Shown: piece by piece, positions 6,857 through 7,535 of the stretch
Position numbering within the stretch: position 1 is the stretch's first letter
Layout: every line of letters starts with the position of its first letter
NCBI GenBank assembly: GCA_943324575.2
Contig: CALPMD020000054.1
Location: 1-7,535, forward strand
From: Akkermansia muciniphila
GTDB taxonomy: Bacteria > Verrucomicrobiota > Verrucomicrobiia > Verrucomicrobiales > Akkermansiaceae
Direction: 5' to 3'
Length of the DNA: 7,535 bases
The notes under the pieces: generated by a model
Told to the model about the DNA's origin: nothing
What the model saw: the letters and a program-made list of their open reading frames with translations, nothing else
The model's database searches: none
Program-made: the position numbers and the translations under genes

Positions 6857-6918
6857 GGGGCGATGCTACCACCCCAATACCCGCGCGGGGAATCCCGAAT
6901 TTTCAGCAAATACACGCC

Positions 6919-7179
6919 TCACCGCGATCGGATCATCCGGTCGTAATCTGCGTGCGTCCCGATCCAAAACCAGTAGTAGGTATCACTCTCGAGGATCGCC
7001 AACGCCCGGTAATCTTTCGTCACGCGAGCCGACCAAAGTTCACCGATCCGCTTGAATTGAACGGAGTGATAGTATGGGTCTTTCTGCCACAACCGATACT
7101 GCTTGCGGGCAGCCTGTCGAACGTCCTTGGGAAGTCGGGCATAAGTCGCCCAGAACTTATCCGTGGTTAAGGACTTCAT
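6919..7179 (-). CDS. RelE/ParE-superfamily toxin of a type II toxin-antitoxin pair
   Basis: The product is 86 residues from the ATG at 7179, typical of RelE/ParE-fold toxins, which either cut ribosome-bound mRNA or poison gyrase. The sequence is small and basic with the usual layout: two N-terminal helices (FWATYARLPKDVRQAARK, 9-26), a linker KDPYYHSVQFKRI (33-45), then strands with the core LWSARVTKDYRAL (48-60) and a C-terminal strand WFWIGTHADYDRMI (70-83). Arg52, Tyr57, Arg58, His76 and Tyr79 are candidate active or core residues by analogy. An upstream in-frame ATG (7236) would add 19 residues inside the antitoxin and is unlikely. The start lies 23 bases inside the antitoxin gene, and no ribosome site is visible, so translation is probably coupled. 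Whether it cuts RNA or targets gyrase cannot be told from sequence alone. Confidence 0.85.
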   Translation of the reverse strand: MKSLTTDKFWATYARLPKDVRQAARKQYRLWQKDPYYHSVQFKRIGELWSARVTKDYRALAILESDTYYWFWIGTHADYDRMIRSR

Positions 7180-7378
7180 CCAAAGAACGGGTATTGCCAG
7201 CGGCGATATCTGAGCGGACCTCGGCAAGAATCCCATCTAGCTTCCCTGTCGACAAATCTTCAGCGATTTGTCGATCCCAGTCCTCCCACAGCCCCTCCGA
7301 AAACCGATGCAGCAAATCCCACTTCTCCTCCTTGGGAAGTTGATGAATGGCTTTTTCAATCTCACGACTTGTGATCAT
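7157..7378 (-). CDS. Antitoxin of the RelE/ParE-type toxin-antitoxin pair
   Basis: This 73-residue acidic protein lies directly upstream of the toxin gene and overlaps it by 23 bases, the standard antitoxin-first arrangement. The N-terminal half (ITSREIEKAIHQLPKEEKWDLLHRF) looks helical. The C-terminal half carries the segment WDRQIAEDLSTGKLDGILAE, then VRSDIAAGNTRSLDEVL, which I recognise as common in small antitoxins paired with this toxin type; this part probably wraps the toxin. I do not see a clear ribbon-helix-helix or helix-turn-helix DNA-binding domain, so autoregulation is uncertain. The ATG at 7378 has the best ribosome site in the window: AAGGG (complement of 7385-7389), 6 bases upstream. 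That contrast with the toxin start would favour antitoxin excess. Confidence 0.82.
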   Translation of the reverse strand: MITSREIEKAIHQLPKEEKWDLLHRFSEGLWEDWDRQIAEDLSTGKLDGILAEVRSDIAAGNTRSLDEVLNHG

Positions 7379-7384
7379 GTCTTA

Positions 7385-7389
7385 CCCTT
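7385..7389 (-). promoter_or_regulatory. Ribosome binding site of the antitoxin gene
   Basis: AAGGG on the minus strand, 6 bases before the ATG at 7378. It is the only well-spaced Shine-Dalgarno-like site I find apart from the AAGG before grpE, and it supports the chosen antitoxin start. Confidence 0.6.
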
Positions 7390-7434
7390 AGTGGCAAAAG
7401 ACGCTCCACGCAAGCCCTCGCTGCTCCCGGTCGC

Positions 7435-7535
7435 CTAGACCATTGATGCCTTCAGCCAACCGACCGCAGCCCCAGCGGCGCGGGTAGCGGTGGCGAAGCA
7501 GCCTTGCATGAGGTAGCCGCCGGTGGGTGCTTCCC
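7435..7535 (-). CDS. C-terminal end of a probable BaiN/TIGR03862-type FAD flavoprotein (partial)
   Basis: From the right edge the minus strand is open for 32 codons and ends in TAG (complement of 7435-7437). The residues EAPTGGYLMQGCFATATRAA, then GAAVGWLKASMV, match the C-terminus of HI0933/BaiN-like NAD(P)/FAD-dependent oxidoreductases, where a GE-x-LD-x-APTGGY-x-x-QxCF-x-x-G motif binds the FAD pyrophosphate and a final helix ends in a WL pair. Only this tail is present, so substrate and full length are unknown. The antitoxin ATG lies 56 bases downstream of the stop on the same strand, so the toxin-antitoxin pair could be transcribed by read-through as well as from its own promoter. Assignment is from a short motif remembered from the family. 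Confidence 0.6.
   Translation of the reverse strand, partial: EAPTGGYLMQGCFATATRAAGAAVGWLKASMV

Noticed and set aside
6880..6897. CCCGCGCGGG palindrome and CGGG-GAAT-CCCG stem as a terminator after the toxin gene
   Set aside because: The first has no loop and the second has only 4 bp; on the minus strand no T run follows. Not convincing as a terminator.
7379..7434. Promoter for the toxin-antitoxin pair in the 56-base gap
   Set aside because: TTGCGT-N17-TAAGGG can be drawn but the second box is poor and overlaps the ribosome site; not supportable.

Overview
The window is bacterial chromosomal DNA, gene-dense and fairly GC-rich, and made mostly of housekeeping genes. No rRNA, tRNA, CRISPR array, insertion sequence or phage gene is visible. 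Most genes lack a Shine-Dalgarno sequence in front of their start codon. Together with CBS-domain pyrophosphatase next to argS and a BaiN-like flavoprotein, this made me think of Verrucomicrobiota or a relative, but that is a low-confidence guess and no marker gene proves it.

Left part (1-1557, minus strand): a chaperone operon, grpE followed after 6 bases by dnaJ, whose 3' end runs off the window. A 162-base divergent spacer (1558-1719) with two perfect short inverted repeats separates it from the plus-strand block.

Middle (1720-5749, plus strand): a PtsN-like EIIA domain protein, arginyl-tRNA synthetase (argS), and a regulated family II inorganic pyrophosphatase with CBS and DRTGG domains. 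ptsN and argS are 25 bases apart and probably co-transcribed. The pyrophosphatase follows after 102 bases, where a weak promoter and a short palindrome can be drawn. The pairing makes biochemical sense, because aminoacyl-tRNA synthetases release the pyrophosphate that this enzyme removes.

Right part (5753-7535, minus strand): read in the direction of transcription from the right edge, this holds the last 32 codons of a probable flavoprotein, a type II toxin-antitoxin pair (antitoxin first, toxin overlapping it by 23 bases), a stand-alone PhnA N-terminal-type zinc-domain protein, and an ECF-type RNA polymerase sigma factor. The sigma gene ends 3 bases from the end of the convergent pyrophosphatase gene. 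No anti-sigma factor is visible beside it.

No clearly new multi-gene system is present. The most worthwhile items are the toxin-antitoxin pair, the PhnA-domain protein with a missing zinc ligand beside an ECF sigma factor, and the structured divergent spacer.
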